From: Pseudobdellovibrionaceae bacterium
GTDB taxonomy: Bacteria; Bdellovibrionota; Bdellovibrionia; Bdellovibrionales; UBA1609
Assembly: GCA_020635055.1 (NCBI GenBank)
Contig: JACKAN010000003.1
Coordinates: 1 to 64,000 of the forward strand
Length of the DNA stretch: 64,000 bases
Direction of reading: 5' to 3'
Part shown: in pieces, positions 18,334 through 28,232 of the stretch
Numbering within the stretch: position 1 is the first letter of the stretch
Layout: each line of letters opens with the position of its first letter
Position numbers and translations under genes: made by a program
Notes under the pieces: model-generated
Databases searched by the model: none
Seen by the model: only the letters and a program-made list of their open reading frames with translations
What the model was told of the DNA's origin: nothing

Positions 18334-18675
18334 TGTTAAGATATAATTCAACAAACATTAGGGGTTGCCCCAGTGCTTAACTTTAAAGAGTGTTAATTTA
18401 AGGTCCCAAACAGTTCTCAATATTTTAGATAAATTAAACCAGACATTTACCTATATCGCTGTAAGGTAAAACTAAGATATCACTATCCAGTTCCATTTGA
18501 GCAAAAACGGTTTCTTTTTCGCCACCAAAAATGTTTAGAAACGTAAGTAGGGTCCATCTACTATGTAAGCGCTCCATCGCAACTGACTTTTACCCACAAA
18601 TTGGTCTAGTCCAGTAAATTTTTTTATCTAGTTTGTCCAGACTTTAGGTTAAACAATTTAACCTTAGATCAACAT
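18334..18675. other. Intergenic with an antisense ORF remnant
   Basis: The only coding-like piece is a 47-residue minus-strand frame at 18434-18577 (contains NIFGGEKETVFAQMELDSD), opening shortly after an in-frame stop and without a ribosome site. It is probably the remains of a lost gene. Confidence 0.3.
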
Positions 18676-19395
18676 ATGGATATTTCCTCAGAGTTTAAGG
18701 GTGTGCAATAAAGACTTAATAGGCGACTAGAGCTTTTGGCTGAAGTATTTGAAAAGAATCACGGACAGTCGATTTTTTGATAACGATCGGTTTGATGAAG
18801 ACGATATCATCGAACCCCATTTAGCCCAAACCTATAAACGGATGAATTGTATTAACAAGGATGAGAAAATTCTTGTTCTACATGATTCCAGTGAAATTAC
18901 TTTTCCCGGCAATAAAATTATTGAGGGCGGTGGGCTCATGGGTGTTTACGAGCACAATGTAACTGGCAAAGAACTAAGTATTATAGGCATGATGATGCAT
19001 TCTTCATTAGCGGCAACAAGCACTGGCGTCCCGTTGGGCCTAGTTGCGCAGAAGCTTTGGACAAGAGATATAAAAGACAGACGAAAAATCAGAAATTTGG
19101 GTCAAAATTTTACTCGGGTACCAGTAGAAGAAAAGGAAAGTTTCAAATGGATAGAAGGAGTAAACTCAGTAGTGGCTGAGTTCCAGCCAGAGCGACTTGT
19201 TTAAAAATGTGAACGAGACGCTGATATGTACGATCTTTTTTCAATAGTATAAGTTTGAACACTAATTTTATAATTAGGGCAGTTCATCAACGAGCAACAG
19301 CCAAAGGCAAGGTAAAAATTTTTGATAGGATTTCGAAAACTACACCATGCGGAGAATATGAAATTCAGATCCCCCACCCAGTCCAAAAGTGTTGT
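18676..19395 (+). pseudogene. Tn5-like (IS4 superfamily) transposase relic
   Basis: From ATG 18676 one frame gives EFKGVQ, a TAA, then RLNRRLELLAEVFEKNHGQS, the N-terminal box of Tn5/IS50-type transposases. A deletion then joins HGQS to RFFDNDRF in another frame (18749-19204), which contains VLHDSSEITFPG and KESFKWIEGVNSV. After the stop, KCERDADMYDLF (the second-aspartate DREADIY box) and GEYEIQIPHP continue in decayed frames to about 19395. The order of blocks is that of the family, but stops, frame changes and a deletion make it dead. Confidence 0.7.
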
Positions 19396-19404
19396 GGGGG
19401 GCGA

Positions 19405-19608
19405 TGATGCGTCTTAACGATATTCAACTTGGTGCGAGCTTATGATTTGTCTGTAAAAGTCAGTGCCGATGAGGCGCTTACCGATAAAATTATAAAAATG
19501 CTAGGTAATTTTAAAGTCAGTGGAATAATAAATAAATCAGAACTTTTTTGTAGTTTATCTGATGTAGTTGAGAAAATAAAGAATAAGATTAAAAGCTTCG
19601 AGGATTAG
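19405..19608 (+). other. Short ORF remnant
   Basis: A frame without a credible start reads RAYDLSVKVSADEALTDKII and ends KIKNKIKSFED-stop at 19606-19608. It looks protein-like and helical. It lies behind the Tn5-like relic and before the convergent helicase gene. No family recognised. Confidence 0.35.
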
Positions 19609-19715
19609 TTGAGACTGTAAGTTCAAAAGTTTTAAGAAGTGGGTATTGTTAAATGTCTTTCTCATTGTCTCTGGATACTTAAACAAACACAGAAGGCAGG
19701 TTAGGTCCTAAATCT

Positions 19716-22700
19716 TCATCTTCTATATTTTTTTATCCACTCTCCATTTAAATTAAGTGAGGAACTACAACCGTTGGGGAGGGCTTTAACAGGAGCTTCA
19801 AAACCAATGGCATTTGCTAAGGAAACAGCGTCCTCCCACTCTAAATCTATTTTTTCCCATATGTAGAAGAGTTCCTTGGCTAGATCTAAGGGGACTTTTC
19901 TTCTATGTCTGAATTCTTTTGCCAGCAATCTAGCCAATTGTTTGGCGAAACTGGGGGAGACATTATCCAAGTGAACTTGTGTTATGTGGTTCCAAAAATA
20001 ATGGCTTAAACTGGGATCAGGATTTTCATCTTCTAATAAGTATTTTACATAATTGAATGGGGCTAATGGTAATCTCAGGTAGGTCCTACTTTTTGAATCT
20101 AAAACTTTATCTTTAAGTCTGTGGCTCGAATTTAAATAATTTTCAAAATTATTCATTAGCTCGTATCCAAACTCACTTGGATGGGGTTTTATTTTGCTCA
20201 TAGCGCTGAACCAAATATCCCAGGCGTAAAATGAGTCTTTATTATCAAGACTATTTCTTCGATTAATGTTCCTGATGGAGTCATACAATCGAAGCTTTGA
20301 AGGAAAGGCTAACACTTCTGTTGGAACAGAAGGCAGTTGGGAAAAATAGTCCAGTACCATTTTGCTAGCCGGAGTTCCTAATTCTGCGATATATAAAATA
20401 TAATTCAAAAATTCTTTATTGTCCTTCCACTGGGAATATTGGTTTAAAACCATTTTCAAAAGGCTCTGTTGGTGACGCGCAAGAACTAAAAGCCTTTGAC
20501 CAAGGCTTGGTGTAAAAAAAGACTTAGACAGCTGGATTTCAGAGTTTGAAAGAACTTCCTCTATTTGAAAAAGGTCGTTTACAACGTTAAAATAAGTTGT
20601 TCTTGATAAATCTGGTATTACCTTTTCAAGTGAATCTTTAGAGTTCTCAATATTCTGGAGTAGGGTAGAGTATTTTCGAGACAAGTCTGAAAGCTTTTGA
20701 GAAGAGTCAAGTGGAAACAAATTTAGATATAAAAAAGTAGCGAGCGCATTGCGGTCCCTTCTTCCATTAAACAAAATGGTATTGTCTAAAAGATTACTAA
20801 AAATAATCTTTTCTAGATTGCTTTTATATTTAGCAGCGAAGGTAGGATTTTTTTTAACTAATTTTGTTAATCCCTTTAAAAAATTTTTTCGAAATAAATT
20901 AACATTTAATTTCTCAGTCAAATAAAAGTCATTGTATCCGCTGGGTATCTTCTTCAGATCTCTATTGTAATAGGAGAATTTACTATCATAAAAGTTGCGT
21001 TGATTTAGGATTAATTTAATATGATGTCTGAAGCCTACCGGATACAGGTCAAAATCTAAGTAATGCCCTACTGTTATAATGTCCTCAGCGATAACTTTGA
21101 CAAATGCTTCGGGGAATTCTACTAGAGATTCTAAATCTAAAACGTGAGTTATATTGAGTCCGTTCTTATGAATATCATTTAAAATTAGCTCCCACGTCAG
21201 TTCTGAAAACATTTTGAAGGTTGCCAGCTGAAGTTTCGCCTGATGAAAATCTAATAATAAATTTAATTCACTTTCAGACAATTTTAATAAACTTTCAAGT
21301 TTTGTAAATTTATTGTAAACTAAAGAGAAATGCCCAGATAAGTAGGTGTTATTATCTATTTTAAGCCTAAAGTAATTTAGAATTTGCTTAAAAATATCTT
21401 TTCCAGTGTTATTAAAATTTATTTTTATTTTAGTTTCTTCTTCATACTCTTCAATAATAAGTTTAACAAATCTCTCTAATCCAGATAAGTAAGAGCTAAA
21501 AGATAGAATCTCAACATCTTTCACACGTGTTCTAAGATTTTGAATATTTTTATATAACTCAGTTTCTTTACCATTGGTTAGTTTGATTTTATTTGTTTTA
21601 GAAGATGTAGGAATTCCTTCAGTTGCCTGACTTAATTGCTGTTTATACATCTCATCTACCACGAGGGGCACAATTTCTGAAGGGGAGGGGGCGGAGGAGT
21701 CCATTACAATTTTAGTTAAGGGGGACATTTTTGGTTCGCTAGGGTAGTTTACAGATTGAGTTAAAACTTCATATGCAATATCTGGGGTAATTAAGTGTTT
21801 AAAAGAACCAGTTAGATCAATCAAACGTGTGCCCGTTTTCCCTATAAAAGGTCTTACTCCACGACCATATATTTGCACAATAGAGCGAAAGCTATGTATG
21901 ACTCTGGCATTAACTATTAAATTTACAGTAGGTATATCAGCAGCCTCTTTAATAGAATCTACTACGATAAGATACTTGTGACCTCTCCCACCCGAGTGTA
22001 CAAACCAGTTTTCATTTATTTCCTTTAGTTCCTGTGGTAACTTGCTGTGATAGGGCCTAAAGTTACCCCCTTTGTTCAGGTCATGAAAATGTCGATTTAA
22101 TAGACCTGCGTAGAGGTTTGCGTGATGTATAGTGGGAACGTAAATGAGTCCATTGTCGTAAGTCAAAGGTTCGCGATTCGCTAAAATTCTATTGGCAATA
22201 TGCTTAATAATGGGTTCATGAACGGTTAACTGACGAAGCATTTCATCTTCCGTAGTGACAAGCTCAGTGTCGTTCATAATCTTTGTCACTGATATTTTCC
22301 CAATGTGATCACTAATTTCAAAATGATTGGAGGGAGAAAGATATCCTCCATAAATAGCTCTAAAAAGTTGTGCTCTAGTTAGGTCGTGAATTAGTTCTTG
22401 ATGGGCTTGCAAGTCATAGCTTCTTCCTGAGGCTAAGGTTTTTAGTTCATCAGCATTTAAAAAAGGGGCGGCTATGCGCTGTCCTACTAGTTGAGAAATC
22501 AAGTGTTTGTCCTGGTGCCATGGAGTGGCTGATACATAAAGGATGCGGTCGTTTTTATCCAAAACATCGAGAACCCCAGGGATTTCACCTTCTCCATTGA
22601 GAATAGATTCAAATTGTCCGTCTTGTGTTCCTAAGTGGTGCATTTCGTCAAAGAAATAAAACCAACTCACTTCGGGGTGGTCGGCCACTAATTTATTAAA

Positions 22701-23717
22701 ATACTCTAACTTTTTGTAATAACCTGTTCGAGAAGTGACCACAATTTGAAAATCTGGCTTATTGGGTAATTTATTAGGTGTTAAGCCCCCATATATTTTT
22801 AAAACTTTGTCATCTGGGATACTTAACTCCGACTGAAAATTGCGCAACAATTGATTTAAGGCATAGAGGTTTTCGTAAACAATTATAATTTTTGTTGGTC
22901 TATCTAAGAGCCCTTTTTTATGAAGTTCCTTTAAGTAGAGAATAGTTGTCACGGTTTTTCCTAAACCAGTAGGCATCATCAGTAATGCAGATCGAACTTC
23001 ATGTTTCTTGAGTAAACTAAAATCCTTCTCAAGACTTACAAGTTGATCCAGTGCTTCCGCCTGCGGAGCAGATGCTTGAATATTATCTCTTCGTAAGCTG
23101 TTTTGAAATCTTAAATTGGAATATGGATGCAAAAAAGGATCGGCACGAAAGAGCGACCGCAATTGGCGCAAGAGTTCAGCGCGGCCATCATTGTTGAGTA
23201 AACTCGCGTTGATTTCGAGTGAACCTTTTACTGTTAAATATTTATGAAGACCAACGGTTGTCGAAGATTTTAACAAATCTGAAAGGGCTTGAGCTTTAGG
23301 AGTCTCATTAGTGATTTTAAAACTATAAATTGAAAGTAGTTGATCTTCTGGGCGACGTAATTTTTTTTCTGGATCTCTTAAAAGCTCTGGATCATTTTTG
23401 TAGCCAAGTGTAGCAATTTCCAGCTGAAGTTTTCCTGAATTATCGTAACTGAATTCATAATTTGCAAAATTCACTCGGCCTGAAATATTTGGAATCAGAA
23501 CATTTTCTAGAAAATATTTCCAATCAGAATTTAGTCGGGTATAACTAATACCTGTTGGAAAAATGAGTTTCTTTGATAAAATTTCAATTTCAGAGGCCAT
23601 CAATGGATTTGAAAATATTGAAAATAGAATCAAATTGAGGAACCCTTGTCTCAATAAATACAATAGTAATTTTATGGGTTTAACATAAAAAGTTAGCAGA
23701 TGAATAAAAGAATTCAT
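19716..23717 (-). CDS. SF2 (ResIII/DExH) helicase with a possible signal peptide
   Basis: A 1333-residue protein. The SF2 core is complete: Walker A PTGLGKT at 249-255, DEMH at 357-360, SATP at 396-399, a C-terminal RecA-like domain, and motif VI QIYGRGVRP at 615-623. The next 700 residues are unknown and mostly helical. Unusually, the first 43 residues are hydrophobic with a signal-peptide pattern (LLRQGFLNLILFSIFSNPLMASE), and the start has GGAG 11 bases upstream. No later Met with a ribosome site was found that would remove this segment. A single gene, with decayed DNA on both sides. The family acts on nucleic acid using ATP; how it would work outside the cytoplasm is unclear. Confidence 0.8.
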   Translation of the reverse strand: MNSFIHLLTFYVKPIKLLLYLLRQGFLNLILFSIFSNPLMASEIEILSKKLIFPTGISYTRLNSDWKYFLENVLIPNISGRVNFANYEFSYDNSGKLQLEIATLGYKNDPELLRDPEKKLRRPEDQLLSIYSFKITNETPKAQALSDLLKSSTTVGLHKYLTVKGSLEINASLLNNDGRAELLRQLRSLFRADPFLHPYSNLRFQNSLRRDNIQASAPQAEALDQLVSLEKDFSLLKKHEVRSALLMMPTGLGKTVTTILYLKELHKKGLLDRPTKIIIVYENLYALNQLLRNFQSELSIPDDKVLKIYGGLTPNKLPNKPDFQIVVTSRTGYYKKLEYFNKLVADHPEVSWFYFFDEMHHLGTQDGQFESILNGEGEIPGVLDVLDKNDRILYVSATPWHQDKHLISQLVGQRIAAPFLNADELKTLASGRSYDLQAHQELIHDLTRAQLFRAIYGGYLSPSNHFEISDHIGKISVTKIMNDTELVTTEDEMLRQLTVHEPIIKHIANRILANREPLTYDNGLIYVPTIHHANLYAGLLNRHFHDLNKGGNFRPYHSKLPQELKEINENWFVHSGGRGHKYLIVVDSIKEAADIPTVNLIVNARVIHSFRSIVQIYGRGVRPFIGKTGTRLIDLTGSFKHLITPDIAYEVLTQSVNYPSEPKMSPLTKIVMDSSAPSPSEIVPLVVDEMYKQQLSQATEGIPTSSKTNKIKLTNGKETELYKNIQNLRTRVKDVEILSFSSYLSGLERFVKLIIEEYEEETKIKINFNNTGKDIFKQILNYFRLKIDNNTYLSGHFSLVYNKFTKLESLLKLSESELNLLLDFHQAKLQLATFKMFSELTWELILNDIHKNGLNITHVLDLESLVEFPEAFVKVIAEDIITVGHYLDFDLYPVGFRHHIKLILNQRNFYDSKFSYYNRDLKKIPSGYNDFYLTEKLNVNLFRKNFLKGLTKLVKKNPTFAAKYKSNLEKIIFSNLLDNTILFNGRRDRNALATFLYLNLFPLDSSQKLSDLSRKYSTLLQNIENSKDSLEKVIPDLSRTTYFNVVNDLFQIEEVLSNSEIQLSKSFFTPSLGQRLLVLARHQQSLLKMVLNQYSQWKDNKEFLNYILYIAELGTPASKMVLDYFSQLPSVPTEVLAFPSKLRLYDSIRNINRRNSLDNKDSFYAWDIWFSAMSKIKPHPSEFGYELMNNFENYLNSSHRLKDKVLDSKSRTYLRLPLAPFNYVKYLLEDENPDPSLSHYFWNHITQVHLDNVSPSFAKQLARLLAKEFRHRRKVPLDLAKELFYIWEKIDLEWEDAVSLANAIGFEAPVKALPNGCSSSLNLNGEWIKKYRR

Positions 23718-24065
23718 AGAAGATTACACTCCGATTATTTTTTAAAACTAAAAGGTTGTTCTGCAATATCAATACCAGTATTAAAATGATTCCGGAACAT
23801 TCCGTTTATTCAAAGGAAATACCACCGAGAGCTGCATTTGACTCCTATCATGTACCTGCACTGATTCACAAGAGATAATATAAAATCTTGTATAAATATT
23901 TTACCTATAAATTAAATCCAGTGAGAACTCTGAATGTCCACATTAGCTTGGTTATAAAAATTTAATGTTGGTTCCAAATATTAGTGAAAACTCTTTTTAA
24001 ATGTCTCAGGATCGGAGGCCGCTTTTCTTGCAACATCAATTGTTTTTTCAATAAAAGTTTTGTCG
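23718..24065. other. Intergenic with a truncated antisense ORF
   Basis: Holds the helicase promoter region. Near 23980-24065 the minus strand reads CDKTFIEKTIDVARKAASDP and ends in a stop; it is cut at 24066, where the IS91-like relic begins, so it is probably the tail of a gene lost to that insertion. Confidence 0.35.
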
Positions 24066-24640
24066 CAAATCCCCTGTATATATCTGCCATTATTTAGAAT
24101 TAGTAATGAAGAAGATAGGGGCTTATTATTTTGGGTGAGCTATAGTCACGACCCTCATGGGAGTTTACTTTTTATATATAATTTTACATTAGAGAGTTCA
24201 AAAAATCTTGATACAAATGCTCGTAGATTTATAAATGATGTCGATCCACAACTTCTTGTTTCAAAAGTCAGCTACGCACGGCGCAGGCCAGAGAACACTT
24301 TTCTATATAAACTCATCCAAGAAAACTTACTCAGCTTTTACCAGCAGCTGGAGCTAGAGCAGGGTAGTGGTCTGCCGGAGTTTGTGAAAAAGGAATTTTC
24401 TGAGTTTTTAAAGTGTGGGATCTTGGCTCATGATTTCTTGAGAGCAAAGTGTGAGTGATGTTGTCGTGAAAAGCTAGTGGCCTTTAGCTTTAAACGAAGG
24501 GGTTTTTGTCCAAGTTGTGGTGCACGAAGAATGGCCGAGAGTGCGACCCACTTTGTGAATGAGGTGTTGCCCCATAAGCCTCTCAGGCAGTGGGTTCTAA
24601 GTCTACCCTTCCAACTGCGATATTTGTTGGCAACTCAACC
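24066..24640 (+). pseudogene. IS91-like transposase relic C
   Basis: About 575 bases nearly identical to 13885-14460, including the 170-base non-transposase fragment before GTCGATCC (24240) and the same in-frame TGA in the zinc domain. It breaks off after FQLRYLLA, where an IS66 relic begins on the other strand. The shared nonsense codon means B and C are copies of an already dead element. Confidence 0.8.
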
Positions 24641-24865
24641 TTGCTCCACTTTTTGAATGAGTCCCATACCAAGCTTTTCTTGCCACAACAGGACTTCGCA
24701 TCTGCCTTTCTTGAGAGTTGCTGTCTGTAGGTAAGTCTTTATTCTTTATAAACAACGTAAACTCATATCCCCATGACACTTTCCACAAGGGTACTTATGA
24801 CGCTTCTGACGGATTACAAAAAATTGTTGTGGTACAACCGTTAAAAACTCACTATTCTCCGTCAT
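24641..24865 (-). pseudogene. IS66 transposase (TnpC) internal-deletion relic
   Basis: On the minus strand an ATG at 24865 begins MTENSEFLTVVPQQFFVIRQ and reaches KYPCGKCHGD, the zinc-ribbon block of IS66 TnpC. After a stop, another frame gives DLPTDSNSQERQMRSPVVAR, equivalent to the conserved LPIDNNxAERxLRPxVxGRK block near the family's C-terminus. The whole DDE core between them is missing. It abuts IS91-like relic C exactly. Confidence 0.65.
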
Positions 24866-24997
24866 ACATCCTTAACACCTCCATGTGTTGATTGTTCTTA
24901 ATTCTTAATTTAACAGGTTTTGACACATTTGAAATGTGAGGAGTCTCGACGATTTACGTTATTTTTATGGAGACACAATTTTTTTTACGCTACCTAC

Positions 24998-25519
24998 ACC
25001 ACCAAGAGCAACGGATCTGGTCTTGGCGTCTCATGGTCAAGAGACAAAATCGAAGAATAAAGTGGCTCGCTAAAAGTTGATTCTGTTCAAGAAAAAGGCA
25101 CCTCCATAACTATGACACTCCCCACCTATCAAAACCCCATTTGGGCCATAGATAGCATCAACTTAAATGGCGTGAACAATGTGGTCGCCGTTGATGATGA
25201 CCCCTCAGTGCTTAACCAGTGGCGGCAAAAAGTATTAAAAGACAACCAAAACGAGCTTGGCTTTTGCGGATACGAGTCTGGAGAGAGATTTTTAAATGAA
25301 AATCAGCCCCAGGACAGAGCCATTTACCTTATCGACCACGATTTGGGCAAGTACACGGTGAATGGGCTCAACCTCGCCGCAAAAATTGAAAACAAAGATG
25401 CCATCTACATGGTCACCAACAACTTCGATGATTGGGAGGTCCAACGTTTCTGCGAGGATTTTTCAGTAAAACTGATCCCCAAAACGGTCATTCCTATGTT
25501 AGAACTGTGTTACAATTGA
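24998..25519 (+). pseudogene. Hybrid histidine kinase C-terminal remnant (HATPase plus receiver)
   Basis: One frame reads TTKSNGSGLGVSWSRDKIEE, a TAA at 25058, then SGSLKVDSVQEKGTSITMTLP: the G2 box and final strands of a HATPase_c domain. Without a break it goes on into a receiver domain (VVAVDDDPSVLNQW, acidic pocket; IYLIDHDLGKY, phospho-acceptor Asp; MVTNN; IPKTV with the conserved Lys). So the apparent gene from ATG 25112 is the tail of a hybrid kinase whose sensor, dimerisation domain and most of the ATPase are gone. The receiver alone might still fold. Confidence 0.65.
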
Positions 25520-25567
25520 TTTGGAGTAGAAATGCCTGTTTTTCCGAATTATTAACTCAGGAAAATT

Positions 25568-26584
25568 ATGAAACTTATTTGGATAACAATTATTTTTTTA
25601 ACTACAACAGCACACGCATATATTGAATCGAAGGTCAGTTTTCCAATTAATAGTAAGACTAATCTAGAAGGCTTTATTGCCACTCCAAATGAACCCGGCA
25701 ATTATCCAATTTTGGTGTTGCAAATGGGAAGTGGCAAAGGAACTACTGATAACGAAAAAAGATCATATTATCCATTTGCAATTCTGGCCAGGGCCGTTGC
25801 AGATATCGGCTTTGTGATTTTGAGATTTGACAAAAGAGGAACGGGCTATAATCAGACAAATGGTTCATATGCCGACGGCACCTTCACTGATTATGTGAAT
25901 GACTTAAAAGTCGCTGTTAAATTTATGCAGAGTCAACCTAACACTATTTCTGATGATGTTCATTTATATGGCCATAGTTTAGGTGGTCCTGTAGCTACTA
26001 TAGCAGCTTTAGAATTATCTGATTTAAAAGGAATTATTCTATCAGCATCCCCCGGACGTCGTTATTCTGAATTTAATTTTGAACAAATGAAGTATTTGTA
26101 TGAATTCGGTCAAGGTTTGGATGGCCAGGATTTACAAAAGGCATTGATTTCAGTACAAAATGAAAACAATCTGATATCCAAACCAAAAGAATTTTGTAGT
26201 AAATTTTCTCTTCAATGTGAAATTAAAAATGAAAAATATTATCTTAATGGTCAATCCTCAGAATTTTGGAAAGAACTTGTAGCTCTAAATCCAATCTCAC
26301 CTCTTTTACAATTAAGCTGCAGTATTTTTTCTATCCATGGTACAAGAGATTGGGTAATTTCAAGTGAGAATGATGGTGGTGCCATTCAAAAAGCATTGTC
26401 AGCCAATCCGAACTATACGTCTCAAGTACTTCCAAATCTGGATCATTTCCTAACTGAGGCAGATTCAAAAAAAATAAGTGCCAAACTATTCATGGAAGGC
26501 TTACCAGATAAAAAAGCTAAACTGCACCCTCAATATATAGCTGAGATTATATCTAAACTTCAAGATTGGGAATTCAATGAGTGA
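25568..26584 (+). CDS. Exported alpha/beta hydrolase
   Basis: A 338-residue serine hydrolase with a signal peptide (MKLIWITIIFLTTTAHAY), so probably periplasmic. The nucleophile elbow is GHSLGG (Ser137), the likely acid is in FSIHGTRDWV, and the histidine in NLDHFL near the C-terminus; RFDKRGTG is the oxyanion-side loop typical of dienelactone-hydrolase and peptidase S9-like families. An esterase or peptidase role is likely, substrate unknown. Its end overlaps the next small gene by eight bases. It heads a run of overlapping small genes. Confidence 0.75.
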   Translation: MKLIWITIIFLTTTAHAYIESKVSFPINSKTNLEGFIATPNEPGNYPILVLQMGSGKGTTDNEKRSYYPFAILARAVADIGFVILRFDKRGTGYNQTNGSYADGTFTDYVNDLKVAVKFMQSQPNTISDDVHLYGHSLGGPVATIAALELSDLKGIILSASPGRRYSEFNFEQMKYLYEFGQGLDGQDLQKALISVQNENNLISKPKEFCSKFSLQCEIKNEKYYLNGQSSEFWKELVALNPISPLLQLSCSIFSIHGTRDWVISSENDGGAIQKALSANPNYTSQVLPNLDHFLTEADSKKISAKLFMEGLPDKKAKLHPQYIAEIISKLQDWEFNE

Positions 26585-26804
26585 TGATTTAAAACTAATG
26601 GCAGAAGAACTTTCAAAAGCTGCTGACGAACTTGAGAAGGCTACAAAACACTGTCGTGTAGCTGCAAGCCATTTCCTTGAAAATGAGGTCCCAAGAGGCT
26701 TCGCTCATTCATTCGCAGCAATAGGAAATTCTTCATTAGCAAACAAAAAACTGAAGGAGCGAGCTGAATTTCATTCTACTAAAGCTCGAATTGAAGATGA
26801 GTAA
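26577..26804 (+). CDS. Small helical protein, function unknown
   Basis: A 75-residue, almost wholly helical acidic protein (AEELSKAADELEKATKHC, then a second helix). The start overlaps the hydrolase gene by eight bases, so translation is probably coupled. No signal peptide and no recognised family. Confidence 0.65.
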   Translation: MSDDLKLMAEELSKAADELEKATKHCRVAASHFLENEVPRGFAHSFAAIGNSSLANKKLKERAEFHSTKARIEDE

Positions 26805-26830
26805 ATTGCAATCTATAGGTGGAGTTCACA

Positions 26831-27379
26831 GTGATTGATACAAAACGCTGTTTATTAATAACACCAACGAAAGATGACGCTCAGGCCACTGTTGATTTCT
26901 ATTTACGAAACAAGGAGCACCTTGCTCCCTGGGACCCCAAAGCACCAGATGATTTTTACACAGAAGCCTATTGGAAAGAAAAACTAGAATCTTACAAAAA
27001 AGAAGTTGATGACGAAAAATCATTACGACTAAATATTTGGCTAAAAGAAGGCAATATACTCATAGGGATGATCAATTTTACCAATATTGAGCGTGGACCA
27101 TTTCATAACTGTCGAGTTGGTTACAAAGTTGATGTCAATTACGAAGGTCAGGGTTTTATGTCTGAATCGTTCGGCGCAGCTATAAAATATCTGTTTCACG
27201 AATTAAATATCCACCGAATAGAAGCAAACTACATACCAGCAAATGCACGCAGTGGTTATTTGCTGAAACGATTGGGCTTTACTAAACTTGGTGTCGCTAA
27301 AAACTACCTTCGTATCGATGGAAAGTGGCAGGACCATGTGCTTACATCTCTAACCAATGAGAATTGGAGGGAATCTTGA
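26831..27379 (+). CDS. GNAT acetyltransferase, RimJ/RimL type
   Basis: A 182-residue GNAT protein. The GTG at 26831 follows GGAG by six bases and is preferred over the in-frame GTG at 26819. The N-terminal RCLLITPTKDDAQATVDFYL and the acetyl-CoA segment GQGFMSESFGAAIKYLFHEL, then the HRIEANYIPANARSGYLLKR and RLGF ending, are the usual RimJ/RimL layout. It would acetylate an N-terminus, an amino acid or a small amine; the substrate is not evident. It overlaps the next gene at TTGA. Confidence 0.8.
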   Translation: MIDTKRCLLITPTKDDAQATVDFYLRNKEHLAPWDPKAPDDFYTEAYWKEKLESYKKEVDDEKSLRLNIWLKEGNILIGMINFTNIERGPFHNCRVGYKVDVNYEGQGFMSESFGAAIKYLFHELNIHRIEANYIPANARSGYLLKRLGFTKLGVAKNYLRIDGKWQDHVLTSLTNENWRES

Positions 27380-27768
27380 ATTCACTATTTATTCTTTATG
27401 TGCAAAACCAAGATAAGAGCAAAGAGTTCTACCAATATGTATTGGGAAAGACCCCCACATTACATGTTCCAGGAATGACCGAGTTTAGCTTGGGAAGTAA
27501 GTCAGGGCTTGGGTTGATGCCAGAAAAAGGAATTAAACGAATAATTGGTGATCCATTGCCCACCCCAGTAAAAGGGCATGGTATACCGAGATCAGAATTA
27601 TATCTTTATGTAGAAGATTTAAATGCATTTCATAAGCGCGCGCTTGAATTAGGCGCTATAAAGTTAAACCCACTTGAGAAAAGAAATTGGGATGATGAAG
27701 TAGCCTATAGTATGGACCTAGTTGGACATGTTCTGGCTTTTGCAAAAAGGTGTGGCAATGAAAAATGA
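27376..27768 (+). CDS. VOC (glyoxalase/bleomycin resistance) family protein
   Basis: About 130 residues, starting at TTG 27376 with GGAGG upstream. It has the beta-alpha-beta-beta-beta pattern of VOC proteins: LFILYVQNQDKSKEFYQYVL at the start, ELYLYVEDLNAFHKRALELG in the second half, and MDLVGHVLAFAK at the end. The canonical glutamate/histidine metal ligands are not clear, so it may bind rather than transform a small molecule. Translationally coupled to its neighbours. Confidence 0.75.
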   Translation: MNSLFILYVQNQDKSKEFYQYVLGKTPTLHVPGMTEFSLGSKSGLGLMPEKGIKRIIGDPLPTPVKGHGIPRSELYLYVEDLNAFHKRALELGAIKLNPLEKRNWDDEVAYSMDLVGHVLAFAKRCGNEK

Positions 27769-28231
27769 TTCCAATCTGATACTACAGATAAAATTCTTTG
27801 ATATAGGCCATTCTGATTTAGATGAACTTTACCCCTTAATTACTGAGTTCTATCCAAACCTCACAGCCAAGAACATTCACGATAATTTAACGAAAATGAT
27901 TGAATTCAATAAATATACAATTTTGACAGCTTCAGTTGATGGTTTGATCGCTGGCTTTTTGGGTTATATCAAATTAACAAATTTAATTTATGATGACTAT
28001 TTTTGGGTTCATGATCTCATCGTCAAAAAGCAATATCGTTCCAATGGCATTGGCAAAAAACTACTCGAAGAGTTACACCAAATAGCGCAAAAAGAACAGA
28101 TCTCTCATATAGCCTTGTCAACTCATATCGATCACGCAAGTACTCATAGGTTTTACGAAACTAAAATGAATTATGAAAAAAGAGGATTTGTTTATAGAGC
28201 TTCTGCATCACTTTTTAAGGGGCAAACCTGA
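27758..28231 (+). CDS. GNAT acetyltransferase
   Basis: A 157-residue GNAT protein beginning at ATG 27758 (AAGG upstream), inside the end of the VOC gene. The acetyl-CoA binding motif A is VHDLIVKKQYRSNGIGKKLL, with the R/Q-x-x-G-x-G/A signature as RSNGIG; the C-terminal HRFYETKMNYEKRGFVYRA fits motif B. Substrate unknown. Confidence 0.8.
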   Translation: MKNDSNLILQIKFFDIGHSDLDELYPLITEFYPNLTAKNIHDNLTKMIEFNKYTILTASVDGLIAGFLGYIKLTNLIYDDYFWVHDLIVKKQYRSNGIGKKLLEELHQIAQKEQISHIALSTHIDHASTHRFYETKMNYEKRGFVYRASASLFKGQT

Positions 28232-28232
28232 A

